The notes under the pieces are model-generated. The model was not told the DNA's origin. It saw only the letters and a list, made by a program, of their open reading frames with translations, and searched no databases. A DNA stretch of 64,000 bases, from contig NZ_OY771647.1 of the NCBI RefSeq assembly GCF_963674925.1, positions 387,501 through 451,500 on the forward strand, read 5' to 3'. Positions within the stretch are counted from its first letter, which is position 1, and each line of letters begins with the position of its first letter. A program made the translations under genes and the position numbers. This document shows, piece after piece, positions 15,916 through 23,549 of the stretch. The stretch comes from an uncultured Draconibacterium sp. Its GTDB lineage: Bacteria; Bacteroidota; Bacteroidia; Bacteroidales; Prolixibacteraceae.

Positions 15916-17385
15916 TTACGCCACAACTGTTTCAGCTCTATTTCCAGCTTTATCAACAGTAACCAGCGTAACATCTCCAGGCTTGTCAAGAATTATACTA
16001 AACGGCTGGCTTTTTAACAACTGAGGTTTGTGTTCCACCTTACCCAGCAACTCCCCGTTCTGTATAACTTCGTAATGCGATATGGGTTCCTCATCTGCCA
16101 AAGCGGTGTTCCAGATTAATTTACCATCAACGAATTTTACATCGCGCGGAGCTGAAAGTTGCTCTTTCTCAATAACCTGAAAATAGTTACTTCCCGGCTT
16201 CACGTTTTTGGCCTGCTCCTCAATTCGTTTTCGCTCTTCAGCGCTCATTCCGTCAGGCTCTATCTGTGCCGCATAAAAGTTCTGTACCAACTGGCATTTC
16301 ATCGGATCGTCATCGATTTGCCCAATTCCGATTATCAGCGTATGTACACCCGGTGTGGTCAACGAATATTCGATAAGCGGTTTACTCGGCAGCTCGTCGG
16401 TTCCCACTTTGCGGAATACATCAGCGGGTGTTTGCGACCAACGCGGCTCTTTATGGTACATGGCAGCATCGGCAAAAACTTTCATGCCAATTATTCCCAT
16501 TCCTTTGGCTTCGGCAATCGGGATGACGTTATTTTGCATATTCATTTTTGTTTTGTCGTTGGCATTTATGGCAATCAGCATACCATCTAGAATGCCGTAT
16601 TCATCGCGCTGAATCATATCCATCATGGCCGGCGGATTGGCATGACCCGAGAAACCAATATGTTTGATCAGCTTTTCATTTTTTTGGTTCATTCCCGTCA
16701 GGTTGGTTCCGTCGCGCAAATCGCGAAGTGCGACCAAAGCACCAAAATTGCCATCGGGATCGAGCGGTGTTTCCAATCCTTCGTAAAGCACATCAACCTC
16801 ATCGGTGTTATGCAAGGTATGGCACAATACCATATCCAGGTATGCGCCATCCGGGTAATAACCTTCTCCATCCCCAAAAATCTGGGTGAGTGAGCGTTTT
16901 ACATCATCGACCGCACATTGTACATTTTCGCCATTCGACCAGTTATTGACATTCTCCCGTTCGGGCCAGCCAGGTTTACCCCAGCGCATTGCAGTTTTGC
17001 TGGTTAACCAAATTGATTTTCGCAGCGCTTCGTTATACCCATCTTCCCCCGGAATCAGATTCAAGTGCTTAAAGGCCTTTTGGTAATTCAGCTGGCTGTC
17101 GGCGTATAGGTTTGAGGTATCGAAATAGTTAACGCCCAGTTCAAAAGCCTTTAAAATAATAGGAACCGGATCAACATCATCAGGAGTCCACTGAATAGAT
17201 GCCTGACCACCTAGTCCAAGTGTAGTTACACTAAAACCAAGCTTGCCAAAAGGACGTTTCATCGGCTCCGGTAATTTTTCGGTATTACAGGCCCCAAACG
17301 ACATGGCAGAAACCGCAGCTGTTGTTGCAGCCGAAACTTTGATAAAATCTCTTCGGGTTACGGGATATTTTTTTGATTTAGTCAT
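15916..17385 (-). CDS. Tat-exported aldo/keto reductase with Fn3-like C-terminus
   Basis: The N-terminus carries a twin-arginine signal (RRDFIK at 11-16) with a hydrophobic segment ending at FGAC, C33, which could also be lipidated. The aldo/keto reductase barrel (about 45-385) keeps the catalytic tetrad: D89 and Y94 in FDTSNLY, K130 in LTSKT, and H189 in VLCHTLHN. The last 75 residues resemble a fibronectin type III or Ig-like module. AKRs use NADPH, so export by Tat (which carries folded, cofactor-loaded proteins) is consistent with a tightly bound nucleotide. Substrate unknown; a sugar or glycan derivative is an inference from the neighbouring GH9 gene. Confidence 0.85.
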   Translation of the reverse strand: MTKSKKYPVTRRDFIKVSAATTAAVSAMSFGACNTEKLPEPMKRPFGKLGFSVTTLGLGGQASIQWTPDDVDPVPIILKAFELGVNYFDTSNLYADSQLNYQKAFKHLNLIPGEDGYNEALRKSIWLTSKTAMRWGKPGWPERENVNNWSNGENVQCAVDDVKRSLTQIFGDGEGYYPDGAYLDMVLCHTLHNTDEVDVLYEGLETPLDPDGNFGALVALRDLRDGTNLTGMNQKNEKLIKHIGFSGHANPPAMMDMIQRDEYGILDGMLIAINANDKTKMNMQNNVIPIAEAKGMGIIGMKVFADAAMYHKEPRWSQTPADVFRKVGTDELPSKPLIEYSLTTPGVHTLIIGIGQIDDDPMKCQLVQNFYAAQIEPDGMSAEERKRIEEQAKNVKPGSNYFQVIEKEQLSAPRDVKFVDGKLIWNTALADEEPISHYEVIQNGELLGKVEHKPQLLKSQPFSIILDKPGDVTLVTVDKAGNRAETVVA

Positions 17386-17741
17386 AACAGGTAGGTTTTT
17401 GATTTCTATAAAATTAAAGGAAATCTATTGAACTACCTAGAATACAGTGCCAAAACACTTAAGAATACCTCATTGATCTCCGGGGAAATATTAAGATTGC
17501 TTCGCGATACTCGCCAGTGGCAGATTATTATAGCACCGTTATCAATCAAAAATGTATTTAATTTTCCCTACCCCTCACCCTGCCGGGAGCTCCCCTGGAC
17601 AAAGGAGCAAGCGCTGATCAAATTTAGTTTTACTTCAAAATCTCCAACCAAGCCTTTCTGGTGTTTCCTCTTAAAAGAGGAAATGGCTACAGCCAAAGGG
17701 GTAAAGACAAAAACGTTCTCCCGAAATATAGCATATTGACA
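17386..17741. other. Gene-free gap with palindromic repeat remnants
   Basis: This is 356 bp between the reductase start and GH9 stop. A perfect 20-bp palindrome TTTCCTCTT-AA-AAGAGGAAA (17664-17683) is followed by GGCTACAGCCAAAGGGGTAAA. Upstream are CCCCTCACCCTGCCGGGAG and CCCCTGGACAAAGGAG. This resembles a decayed version of the CCCCT/AGGGG element at 6628. No coding potential is evident. Confidence 0.5.
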
Positions 17742-19373
17742 TTAAAAACTTACAAAGCCGGCAAGGGCATAAACCAGTGCGGCCTGCCAGTTTATGGCAA
17801 TTTCGTTGTGGCTGTACGATTCCTGCTTGTCCACCCAATCGGTTGCTGAGTGGCCACCGCCAACCAGGTAACCCGGCCACGGAGCTTTTATATCATCTGC
17901 TCCCGAACGACGGTCGTGCGGAAACATTGGTGGATTGATTCCCAAACCGGTAACATACGATCGGTTATAGTAATTCTTTCCGAAAATATGATCGACAATA
18001 CCAATGGCCGCTTGTTTGTATTTTGGGTTAGGCTGAATAAGATTGGCAACCTGAAGGTTTACGGTTTGTCGGGCAACAGTTCCGTTGCAGCCCCAGTAAT
18101 ACCTGCCGCCAAGGGCACGCGAATACACATCGGCTTCTCCCTTTTCCACCAAAGCATCAGCGTTGGCAATGATGTTCTTTTTTATTGTAGCTTCTGCTTC
18201 AGCATTTTTTCCATTGCGAGTAGAAAGTGCATAGGTATACATGCCCAGATTAGACACATTTTGCCAGTCCCAGTTTTCCTGAATTTTATAATCGATGTCT
18301 GCTGCACGTTTTTCAAAATCGCGCAAACAGCTTTCGTCGCCGGTAGTTGCCCATAGCTCGGCAGCCGCCCACAACCTATCGTCATTATCTCTTGTCTGGT
18401 ATCCACCGGTTTTAAAATCCCCCTGAACAAAATGTTTATACTCCGGGTTTTCCTGCAGAAATCGATAGCTTACCCACGCAGCATCCAAACATTTTTTGGC
18501 GTAAGTAGCATCGTAGGGTTTAAAATAGCGGGCCGCCATGGCCATTATTCCCACAAAATCGGCCGTTGCTGCCGAGCTCCAATCCGTAAAATAGCGTTTT
18601 TCATGATCGTCGCTGGCCATAATAAAACCCGAGAAGTTGGTGCGTGTTAATTTGTGCGAAACCCTTCCTGAACCATCGGGATATTGCATTTTTAATATCC
18701 AGTCGGTTTCCCATTTCAGTTCTTTTAGAAAATCGGGAAATCCGGGTGCTGTTTCGGGAATATCCAAATCCATTTTTTCTAACTGTGGTTGAAAATGTTC
18801 CCAGGCGTAAAACAAAACGCCCAGTGAAATACCTGCATTCACCACATATTTTCCATGGTCGCCGGCATCGTGCCAACCGCCAGTTCCATCGCGTTTCGAG
18901 CCTTTCCCGCCAATATAATCTTCGTAAGCATCATCCAAATGACAGGCATCCTGGTGATAATGATTGCCTGCAAATTCGCCGTCAACCGCCATTCCGCAAC
19001 GCCATAAATAGAACGCGCGCATACTTGTTTTTGCCGCAAAATTGAAAGCATCGTTTGCTATTTTAAACTCATCCGAGCGACCTACTCCGGGTACTTCTAA
19101 GTAATAATCTCCCGGTTTTTGGAAGTCTGTGAAATCAATTTTCCAAACCTCCTGGTCTACATCCTTCTGATAGTTGGAGCCTGAAGCTTCTCCTTCAAAA
19201 ACAATGTCTCCGGAAGAAACCGAAACAAGCTTAAAAGAAGTGCAGGATTGTGGAATAACTGCTGTTTTGGGGCCATCAGTTAGAAAACCCAGCGAGTTTA
19301 AATGAATGTTTTGTGCGAACAGCGATGGGATAATGCTCAGCAGAATAAGCATTAAAAGAACAGGCTTTTTCAT
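17742..19373 (-). CDS. Secreted glycoside hydrolase family 9 (endoglucanase-type)
   Basis: A 543-residue protein with a Sec signal peptide (1-20, SLFAQ). An N-terminal Ig-like domain (about 22-103, CelD_N type) precedes the (alpha/alpha)6 GH9 barrel. Catalytic aspartates lie in GGWHDAGDHGKY (D169, D172) and the general acid is E524 in the C-terminal SHNEIAINW motif. GH9 enzymes hydrolyse beta-1,4-glucans or related mixed-linkage glucans, and some act as exo-glucosaminidases or glucosidases. Length and domain order are classical. No SusC/SusD pair is nearby, so it is not in a typical polysaccharide utilisation locus. Confidence 0.93.
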   Translation of the reverse strand: MKKPVLLMLILLSIIPSLFAQNIHLNSLGFLTDGPKTAVIPQSCTSFKLVSVSSGDIVFEGEASGSNYQKDVDQEVWKIDFTDFQKPGDYYLEVPGVGRSDEFKIANDAFNFAAKTSMRAFYLWRCGMAVDGEFAGNHYHQDACHLDDAYEDYIGGKGSKRDGTGGWHDAGDHGKYVVNAGISLGVLFYAWEHFQPQLEKMDLDIPETAPGFPDFLKELKWETDWILKMQYPDGSGRVSHKLTRTNFSGFIMASDDHEKRYFTDWSSAATADFVGIMAMAARYFKPYDATYAKKCLDAAWVSYRFLQENPEYKHFVQGDFKTGGYQTRDNDDRLWAAAELWATTGDESCLRDFEKRAADIDYKIQENWDWQNVSNLGMYTYALSTRNGKNAEAEATIKKNIIANADALVEKGEADVYSRALGGRYYWGCNGTVARQTVNLQVANLIQPNPKYKQAAIGIVDHIFGKNYYNRSYVTGLGINPPMFPHDRRSGADDIKAPWPGYLVGGGHSATDWVDKQESYSHNEIAINWQAALVYALAGFVSF

Positions 19374-19459
19374 TTTGTGGTTTTATTGATTTAGGCTACT
19401 AAGATATAAAATTAGCTTATTGTTTAAACGACAATATTTTCAGCATCAACGGTTTTTAT

Positions 19460-19690
19460 CGGAACAATAATCGATTTAATTCAAACAATGCCTGCTTTAA
19501 CTCAAACAACGAGCACTTTCAGGCAAACAATGAATGCTTCAATTCAAACAATAAGTACTTCGGGTTAAACAATAAGCTCTTCAACTCAAGCAATAAGTAC
19601 TTCATATCAAACAATAAGTGCTTCCGGTGGAGAAATGACCACTTCAACTCAAACAATGCCTACTTTGGATTAAACAATAAGCATTTTAAT
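19460..19690. repeat. Tandem array of eleven 21-bp units
   Basis: Eleven gapless units of exactly 21 bp start at 19460, 19481, 19502 and so on to 19670. The typical unit is TCAAACAATAAGTACTTCAAC, with AACAAT and CTT/TTT nearly invariant and other positions variable. Because 21 is a multiple of three, the plus-strand frame stays open from 19403 to 19750, encoding a degenerate heptapeptide (SNNKYFG-like). There is no ATG, GTG or TTG start at its head, so I do not call a gene. The 480-bp gap between GH9 and the next gene holds nothing else except a -7 element. Confidence 0.9.
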
Positions 19691-19793
19691 TTACCAAATT
19701 ACGGTCTTATGTTGAATAACACAAGGCGCTTGAAAGCACACAGACACTAAAGCCCGGAAAAACCAGCCACATAAAACACTGATAACTAGCCAT

Positions 19794-19801
19794 TATATTT
19801 G
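19794..19801 (+). promoter_or_regulatory. -7 element (TATATTTG)
   Basis: A perfect TAnnTTTG, 54 bp before the next start codon. No clear -33 motif. Confidence 0.45.
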
Positions 19802-19854
19802 CTTTTTAGACAATAAAACCTTAACTAGCATAATAATTCTTAGATTCTCAAACG

Positions 19855-20502
19855 ATGAATAAAAATCAAATCAACAAAAAAGAAATGTACGATGCTGTGT
19901 CGTCGTACCTCGACCGTAAGTCGGCCCTTTGGGCATCCATTCCTAAAGTTGGCGAGTTTAAAAATGAGTTTACATTGGCAGTTGCCCAAATCGACGAGGT
20001 GCAGTACGCCCAACAACAGGCGCAGGTGTTTTTGGGTAAAACCAAAACACAAATTAAAAGCGTAGTGTCTGAAAAGGCCGATATCCTGAACGACAGTCTG
20101 GAAGCTTTTGCTTTGGTTACTGCTAACGAAAAACTCAGGGTTCAAATGGATGCAACGTATACTGACCTGAACCGCTTGCGTAATGCTGAATTTAGTCCGG
20201 CAGTGCAGGCAATAATAGCGGCTGCCGAAGACAATATGGAGGTCTTGACTGCGGAATATGGTGTTACGGCCGAACAAGTGGAGGGTTTAAAAACCGATTT
20301 AAATGAGTTTTTGGCTATTAACGGCCAGCCACGAGCCTACAAGATTGCATCGGTAGAGGCTACCAAAAGCCTGGAACAGCTTATTGATGAAGCCGACGAA
20401 ATTTTGAATAACAAACTGGACAAAGTAATGAGCCTGTTTAAGCGACGCGATCCGGGGTTTTACAACGGATACATTGCTGCACGCGTTATTGTGGACAGTT
20501 AA
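19855..20502 (+). CDS. Conserved-looking helical protein of unknown function
   Basis: A 215-residue, mostly alpha-helical, acidic protein with no signal peptide, transmembrane segment or recognisable catalytic motif. The C-terminus FYNGYIAARVIVDS looks like a conserved tail. From memory, such about 200-residue proteins are frequent in Bacteroidota, but I cannot name the family with confidence. It has its own promoter element and a strong terminator, so it is a monocistronic unit. Codon use resembles the core genes around it, which supports it being a real gene. Confidence 0.8.
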   Translation: MNKNQINKKEMYDAVSSYLDRKSALWASIPKVGEFKNEFTLAVAQIDEVQYAQQQAQVFLGKTKTQIKSVVSEKADILNDSLEAFALVTANEKLRVQMDATYTDLNRLRNAEFSPAVQAIIAAAEDNMEVLTAEYGVTAEQVEGLKTDLNEFLAINGQPRAYKIASVEATKSLEQLIDEADEILNNKLDKVMSLFKRRDPGFYNGYIAARVIVDS

Positions 20503-20538
20503 TTGTTATATTGTTTAAAAGGTTTATAATTGAAAGTG

Positions 20539-20561
20539 GGCCCGGTTTGCCGGGCCTTTTT
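20539..20561 (+). terminator. Rho-independent terminator
   Basis: GGCCCGG-TTTG-CCGGGCC followed by TTTTTG, 37 bp after the stop of the helical protein gene. Confidence 0.92.
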
Positions 20562-20639
20562 GTTTGTATAACTTTTAAAAAGTTCGGAAGAATAATATTA
20601 GCTTCTGAATAGTATATTGATCGCCAATCCACACAAGTG

Positions 20640-20753
20640 ATGATTTGTGTTTTTTGAGAAATTAACGTAACTTGCTGTATGAAGTTACTTTAGAAGGTAG
20701 CTTCCCCCTATTAGGTTATGAAAAAGAGAGCTGTTGGACGCAGCTCTTTTTTT
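20640..20753 (+). ncRNA. Candidate small structured RNA ending in a terminator
   Basis: Between two terminators there is no ORF but three hairpins in a row: GTAACTT/AAGTTAC (20667-20688), GAAG/CTTC (20693-20705) and the terminator stem GAGCTG/CAGCTC (20728-20746) followed by seven T. A terminator with no gene of its own suggests a short independent transcript. No matching promoter was found with confidence, so this is tentative. Confidence 0.35.
20721..20753 (+). terminator. Rho-independent terminator with no associated CDS
   Basis: AAAAAGAGAGCTG-TTGGACG-CAGCTCTTTTTTT. It lies 190 bp after the previous terminator, with no coding sequence between. Confidence 0.85.
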
Positions 20754-20796
20754 ATAAAAAGATAAATTGTTGTAGAGAACAAAAAACGTAATAAAA

Positions 20797-20827
20797 AAAG
20801 GTGGTGCTTTTCAGACCACCTTCTTTT
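20797..20827 (+). terminator. Third stacked terminator
   Basis: AAGGTGGT (20798-20805) and ACCACCTT (20815-20822), then CTTTT. The A-run on its left also allows use on the minus strand. The rest of the 20503-21055 gap is AT-rich with no further structure seen. Confidence 0.75.
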
Positions 20828-21055
20828 ATGCATTTAAGTTTCATACTTGAGGTCGGCATTTAAGTCCTCACCTGAATATAGATAAGCAATAAATCCCGTA
20901 TTTTTTATTTCTCCTTACATTCATCGAATGCCACTGTACAAACACACCTTTAAAAATACCATTTCTCAAACAATATTCATAAAACTGAGAACTAAAACTT
21001 TAATTATATTCCAATTGAATAAAATTAGTCTATTTTTATATTCATATCTGTTATT

Positions 21056-21490
21056 TTGAGTGATGTGGTAATAAAATCAGAACATATTCATATAATCGAG
21101 GGATTAAAATTAGTTCTTGTATCTCATAATAGTTTATTAGATCAGCAAAGTGTTGGGAATGTTATTTCCGAACTGAAAAACAATCCATTTTTTCATGAGG
21201 AATATGTTGTATTGATAGATATTAGGAATGCAAATACGAAACTAAGTTTAGAAGAAATCGAGAAACTAAGTGATTTTGTATTCCAAAATCTAGCTGAAAC
21301 AGGCGTAAAAAAATTTGCAATTCTTGCAACTATATCACAAATCAATAAAACCGTACATTTTGTTAGAAACTACAGGCAATCGTATAAATATCAGGTTTTT
21401 TCCTCGATTGAAGCTGCACTACACTGGCTACAAGTTCCAATACAACGTAAAACCCAAATTGAAATAAGATTGCGTTATATGTACTGTTAA
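21056..21490 (+). CDS. Small STAS/SpoIIAA-like protein of unknown function
   Basis: A 144-residue soluble protein. The alternation VVLIDIRNAN ... FAILATISQ ... YQVFSSIEAALHWL suggests an alpha/beta STAS or SpoIIAA-like fold. A short conserved-looking C-terminal phrase (FSSIEAALHWL) is typical of that group in Bacteroidota as I recall it. The only upstream start in frame is TTG at 21056. The gene is AT-rich relative to its neighbours and lies in the repeat islet, so horizontal acquisition or relaxed selection is possible. Function unknown. Confidence 0.6.
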   Translation: MSDVVIKSEHIHIIEGLKLVLVSHNSLLDQQSVGNVISELKNNPFFHEEYVVLIDIRNANTKLSLEEIEKLSDFVFQNLAETGVKKFAILATISQINKTVHFVRNYRQSYKYQVFSSIEAALHWLQVPIQRKTQIEIRLRYMYC

Positions 21491-21530
21491 TTACCTCCTA
21501 AGCCAGACACATAGAAACTAAAGTCGTAAC

Positions 21531-21815
21531 TTAATCCATCACTCTCAGGTTTGCATTGACTACTCCAACCATAGCAATCCACTTGTCCTCCTTCTGAGAA
21601 TGGTATATTTTCAACTCTTTTCCGTTACATATTTGAACACAATCATAAATATCACAAGCGTGTCGAATGCCACTCACTAGCTTGTATGGTTGTTCGAATT
21701 CAAAAAATGGCTTTCCATTAATGATAACATTCAAATGCCCATCATTGCTTATAAATCTATACTCTTTCCCGTCATCATCAATGAAACTATTTTGAAAGAG
21801 ATCTTCAGCTTCCAT
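21531..21815 (-). CDS. Hypothetical 94-residue protein
   Basis: A short acidic beta-rich protein with no signal peptide or known motif (N-terminus MEAEDLFQ, C-terminus VVNANLRVMD). It is convergent with the preceding ORF with a 40-bp gap, and the repeat array begins about 85 bp upstream of its start. The regular strand-turn pattern and absence of an overlapping better ORF favour a real gene; function cannot be assigned. Confidence 0.5.
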   Translation of the reverse strand: MEAEDLFQNSFIDDDGKEYRFISNDGHLNVIINGKPFFEFEQPYKLVSGIRHACDIYDCVQICNGKELKIYHSQKEDKWIAMVGVVNANLRVMD

Positions 21816-21900
21816 AATGTTTTGCGTTGGTTTGAATTCTCAAATATAAATATTTTGAATTTTATAACAATTGTTTCCCCTGCTGGTGTGAATTTATACC

Positions 21901-22045
21901 CTAGTGATCACTTGGAGTGATACCATCACCAAACTGAATTCCTAATCCCATAAATATTTCTGCGCAAATCACCGAAATCTGCGAGCCATTTCTTTTCAGC
22001 GAAAATCAAAAGAATCAGTGTTATCAGCGTTCCAAAACTTTCACA
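21901..22045 (+). repeat. 145-148 bp dispersed repeat, copy 1
   Basis: First of three direct tandem copies. Each copy starts with a hairpin of GTGAT...ATCAC type, then CCAAACTGAATTCCTAAT, then a stretch with three ATCTGCG/CTGCG words and ends GCGTTCCAAAAC. This copy has a degenerate first arm. Confidence 0.85.
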
Positions 22046-22193
22046 AGTGATAGCCTCACGCAAAGTGAGACCATCACCAAACTGAATTCCTAATCCCGAA
22101 AATCATTCTGCGAAAATCACCGAAATCTGCGAGCAATTTCTTTTCAGCGAGAATCAAAAGAATCAGTGTTGTCAGCGTTCCAAAACTTTCACA
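22046..22193 (+). repeat. 145-148 bp dispersed repeat, copy 2
   Basis: The head hairpin has arms GTGATAGCCTCAC and GTGAGACCATCAC (11 of 13 pair) around GCAAA. It is over 90 percent similar to copies 1 and 3 by eye. Confidence 0.88.
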
Positions 22194-22340
22194 AGTGATA
22201 GCCTCACTCAAAGTGAGACCATCACCAAACTGAATTCCTAATACCATAAATATTTCTGCGCAAATCACCGAAATCTGCGTGCAATTTCTTTTCAGCGAAA
22301 ATCAAAAGAATCAGTGTTATCAGCGTTCCAAAACACTTCC
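22194..22340 (+). repeat. 145-148 bp dispersed repeat, copy 3
   Basis: Same organisation as copy 2, ending about 70 bp before the M23 gene start. The intervening bases up to 22408 show no TAnnTTTG promoter. Confidence 0.88.
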
Positions 22341-22408
22341 GACTACACTGATGATTTGTATCTGTTTTAAATATTTACCTTTAAGCCATATTGTTAACAA
22401 GAATAAAG

Positions 22409-23374
22409 ATGAATCGGCTCTATTTTATCATTTTAATTTTACTACCATTAGTAAACTTCGGACAAGAAGAGAAAGAGGTCTCAAAAAAAATCGCTAACGA
22501 TTTCGAGCGTTTATATAACGCTGATAAATACAATGAACTGTTTGACCTCTTTTCTCCTGAAATGAAAAAAGATTTACCAATTGAGAAAACTATTGATTTT
22601 TTAAAAGGACTAAAAAAACAGGCAGGAAATATTGAAAACAGAGAGTTTATCCGATATGAAAACAAAACCTATGCCTCTTACAAAACCAGGTTTGAACGTG
22701 CAGTATTTTCGCTAAATATATCGGTTGACAAGGATGATAAAATAAACGGTTTATTGGTAAAACCTTTTAAGGATGAAAACCTCCCAAAACCTGACAGAAA
22801 TAAAACAAAACTCGATTTGCCATTTCGTGGAGAATGGACTGTTGTGTGGGGAGGAGACACCAAAGAATTAAACTATCATGTTGAGAATGAAGCACAAAAA
22901 AACGCATTCGATTTTATTATTACCGACAAAACAGGAAAATCATACAAAACAGACGGAAAAACAAACGCAGACTATTATGCTTTTGGCAAAGAGATAATTG
23001 CACCTTGTAACGCCGAGGTAGTTTGTGTAATAGATGGTATTGCGGATAATACTCCCGGAGAATTTGACCTTTTTTATATCCCGGGGAACACGGTTATTAT
23101 TAAAACAGCCAATAATGAATATTTATTCTTTGCGCATTTCAAACAAAACTCAATCGTTGTAAAACAAGGACAAAAAATAAATAAAGGAGATGTACTGGGG
23201 CTTTGCGGCAACTCGGGAAACTCTTCAGAAGCACATCTTCATTTTCACATTCAGAATATTCAGGATATCAATAAAGCAACAGGAGTTAAATGCTTTTTTG
23301 ACAACATTAAGGTAAATGGATATTTGAAAAACGATTACTCACCTTTAAAAGGTGAACGAATTCAAAACAATTAA
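22409..23374 (+). CDS. Secreted M23-family (LytM-like) metallopeptidase with DUF3887-like N-terminus
   Basis: With ATG at 22409 the 321-residue protein has a Sec signal peptide (about 1-19, VNFGQ). Residues about 20-120 resemble the small DUF3887-type helical domain. The C-terminal half is an M23 lysostaphin-type fold with GDVLGLCGNSGNSSEAHLHFHI, the two closing histidines. The first zinc motif is not the common HxGxD. A likely variant is the NYHV...NAFDF segment near 155-168, supplying His and Asp. It presumably cleaves peptide cross-links of cell wall or acts as a regulator. It lies between copies 3 and 4 of the 145-148 bp repeat. Confidence 0.85.
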   Translation: MNRLYFIILILLPLVNFGQEEKEVSKKIANDFERLYNADKYNELFDLFSPEMKKDLPIEKTIDFLKGLKKQAGNIENREFIRYENKTYASYKTRFERAVFSLNISVDKDDKINGLLVKPFKDENLPKPDRNKTKLDLPFRGEWTVVWGGDTKELNYHVENEAQKNAFDFIITDKTGKSYKTDGKTNADYYAFGKEIIAPCNAEVVCVIDGIADNTPGEFDLFYIPGNTVIIKTANNEYLFFAHFKQNSIVVKQGQKINKGDVLGLCGNSGNSSEAHLHFHIQNIQDINKATGVKCFFDNIKVNGYLKNDYSPLKGERIQNN

Positions 23375-23401
23375 AGACTAGGGCCAACCCCGTAGGACCT
23401 A

Positions 23402-23549
23402 AGTGATAGGTTCACCCGGAGTGAGACCATCACCAAACAGTAGCACGAATCCCGAAAATCATTCTGCGCGAATCTGCGAAATCTGCAAGCAATTTTTTTC
23501 GGCGAAAATCAAAATAATCAGTGTCATCTGCGTTCCAAGCACAGATCTT
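23402..23549 (+). repeat. 145-148 bp dispersed repeat, copy 4
   Basis: It begins GTGATAGGTTCAC-CCGGA-GTGAGACCATCAC and continues with the same AATCATTCTGCG...ATCTGCG...GCGTTCCA body, more diverged than copies 1-3. It fills nearly the whole gap between the M23 gene and the end of comM. Confidence 0.8.

Noticed and set aside
19460..19690. 21-bp array considered as a CRISPR or as a coding gene
   Set aside because: There are no unique spacers, so not CRISPR. The open plus frame has no ATG, GTG or TTG at its head and any 21-bp array without a stop will be open, so coding is not supported.
22074..22268. Short ORFs within the 145-148 bp repeats
   Set aside because: They arise from repeat sequence read across two copies and carry no protein character.
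21901..23549. Possible CRISPR array
   Set aside because: Repeat units are about 147 bp with no short repeat/spacer alternation, the copies are near-identical over full length, and no cas gene is in the window.
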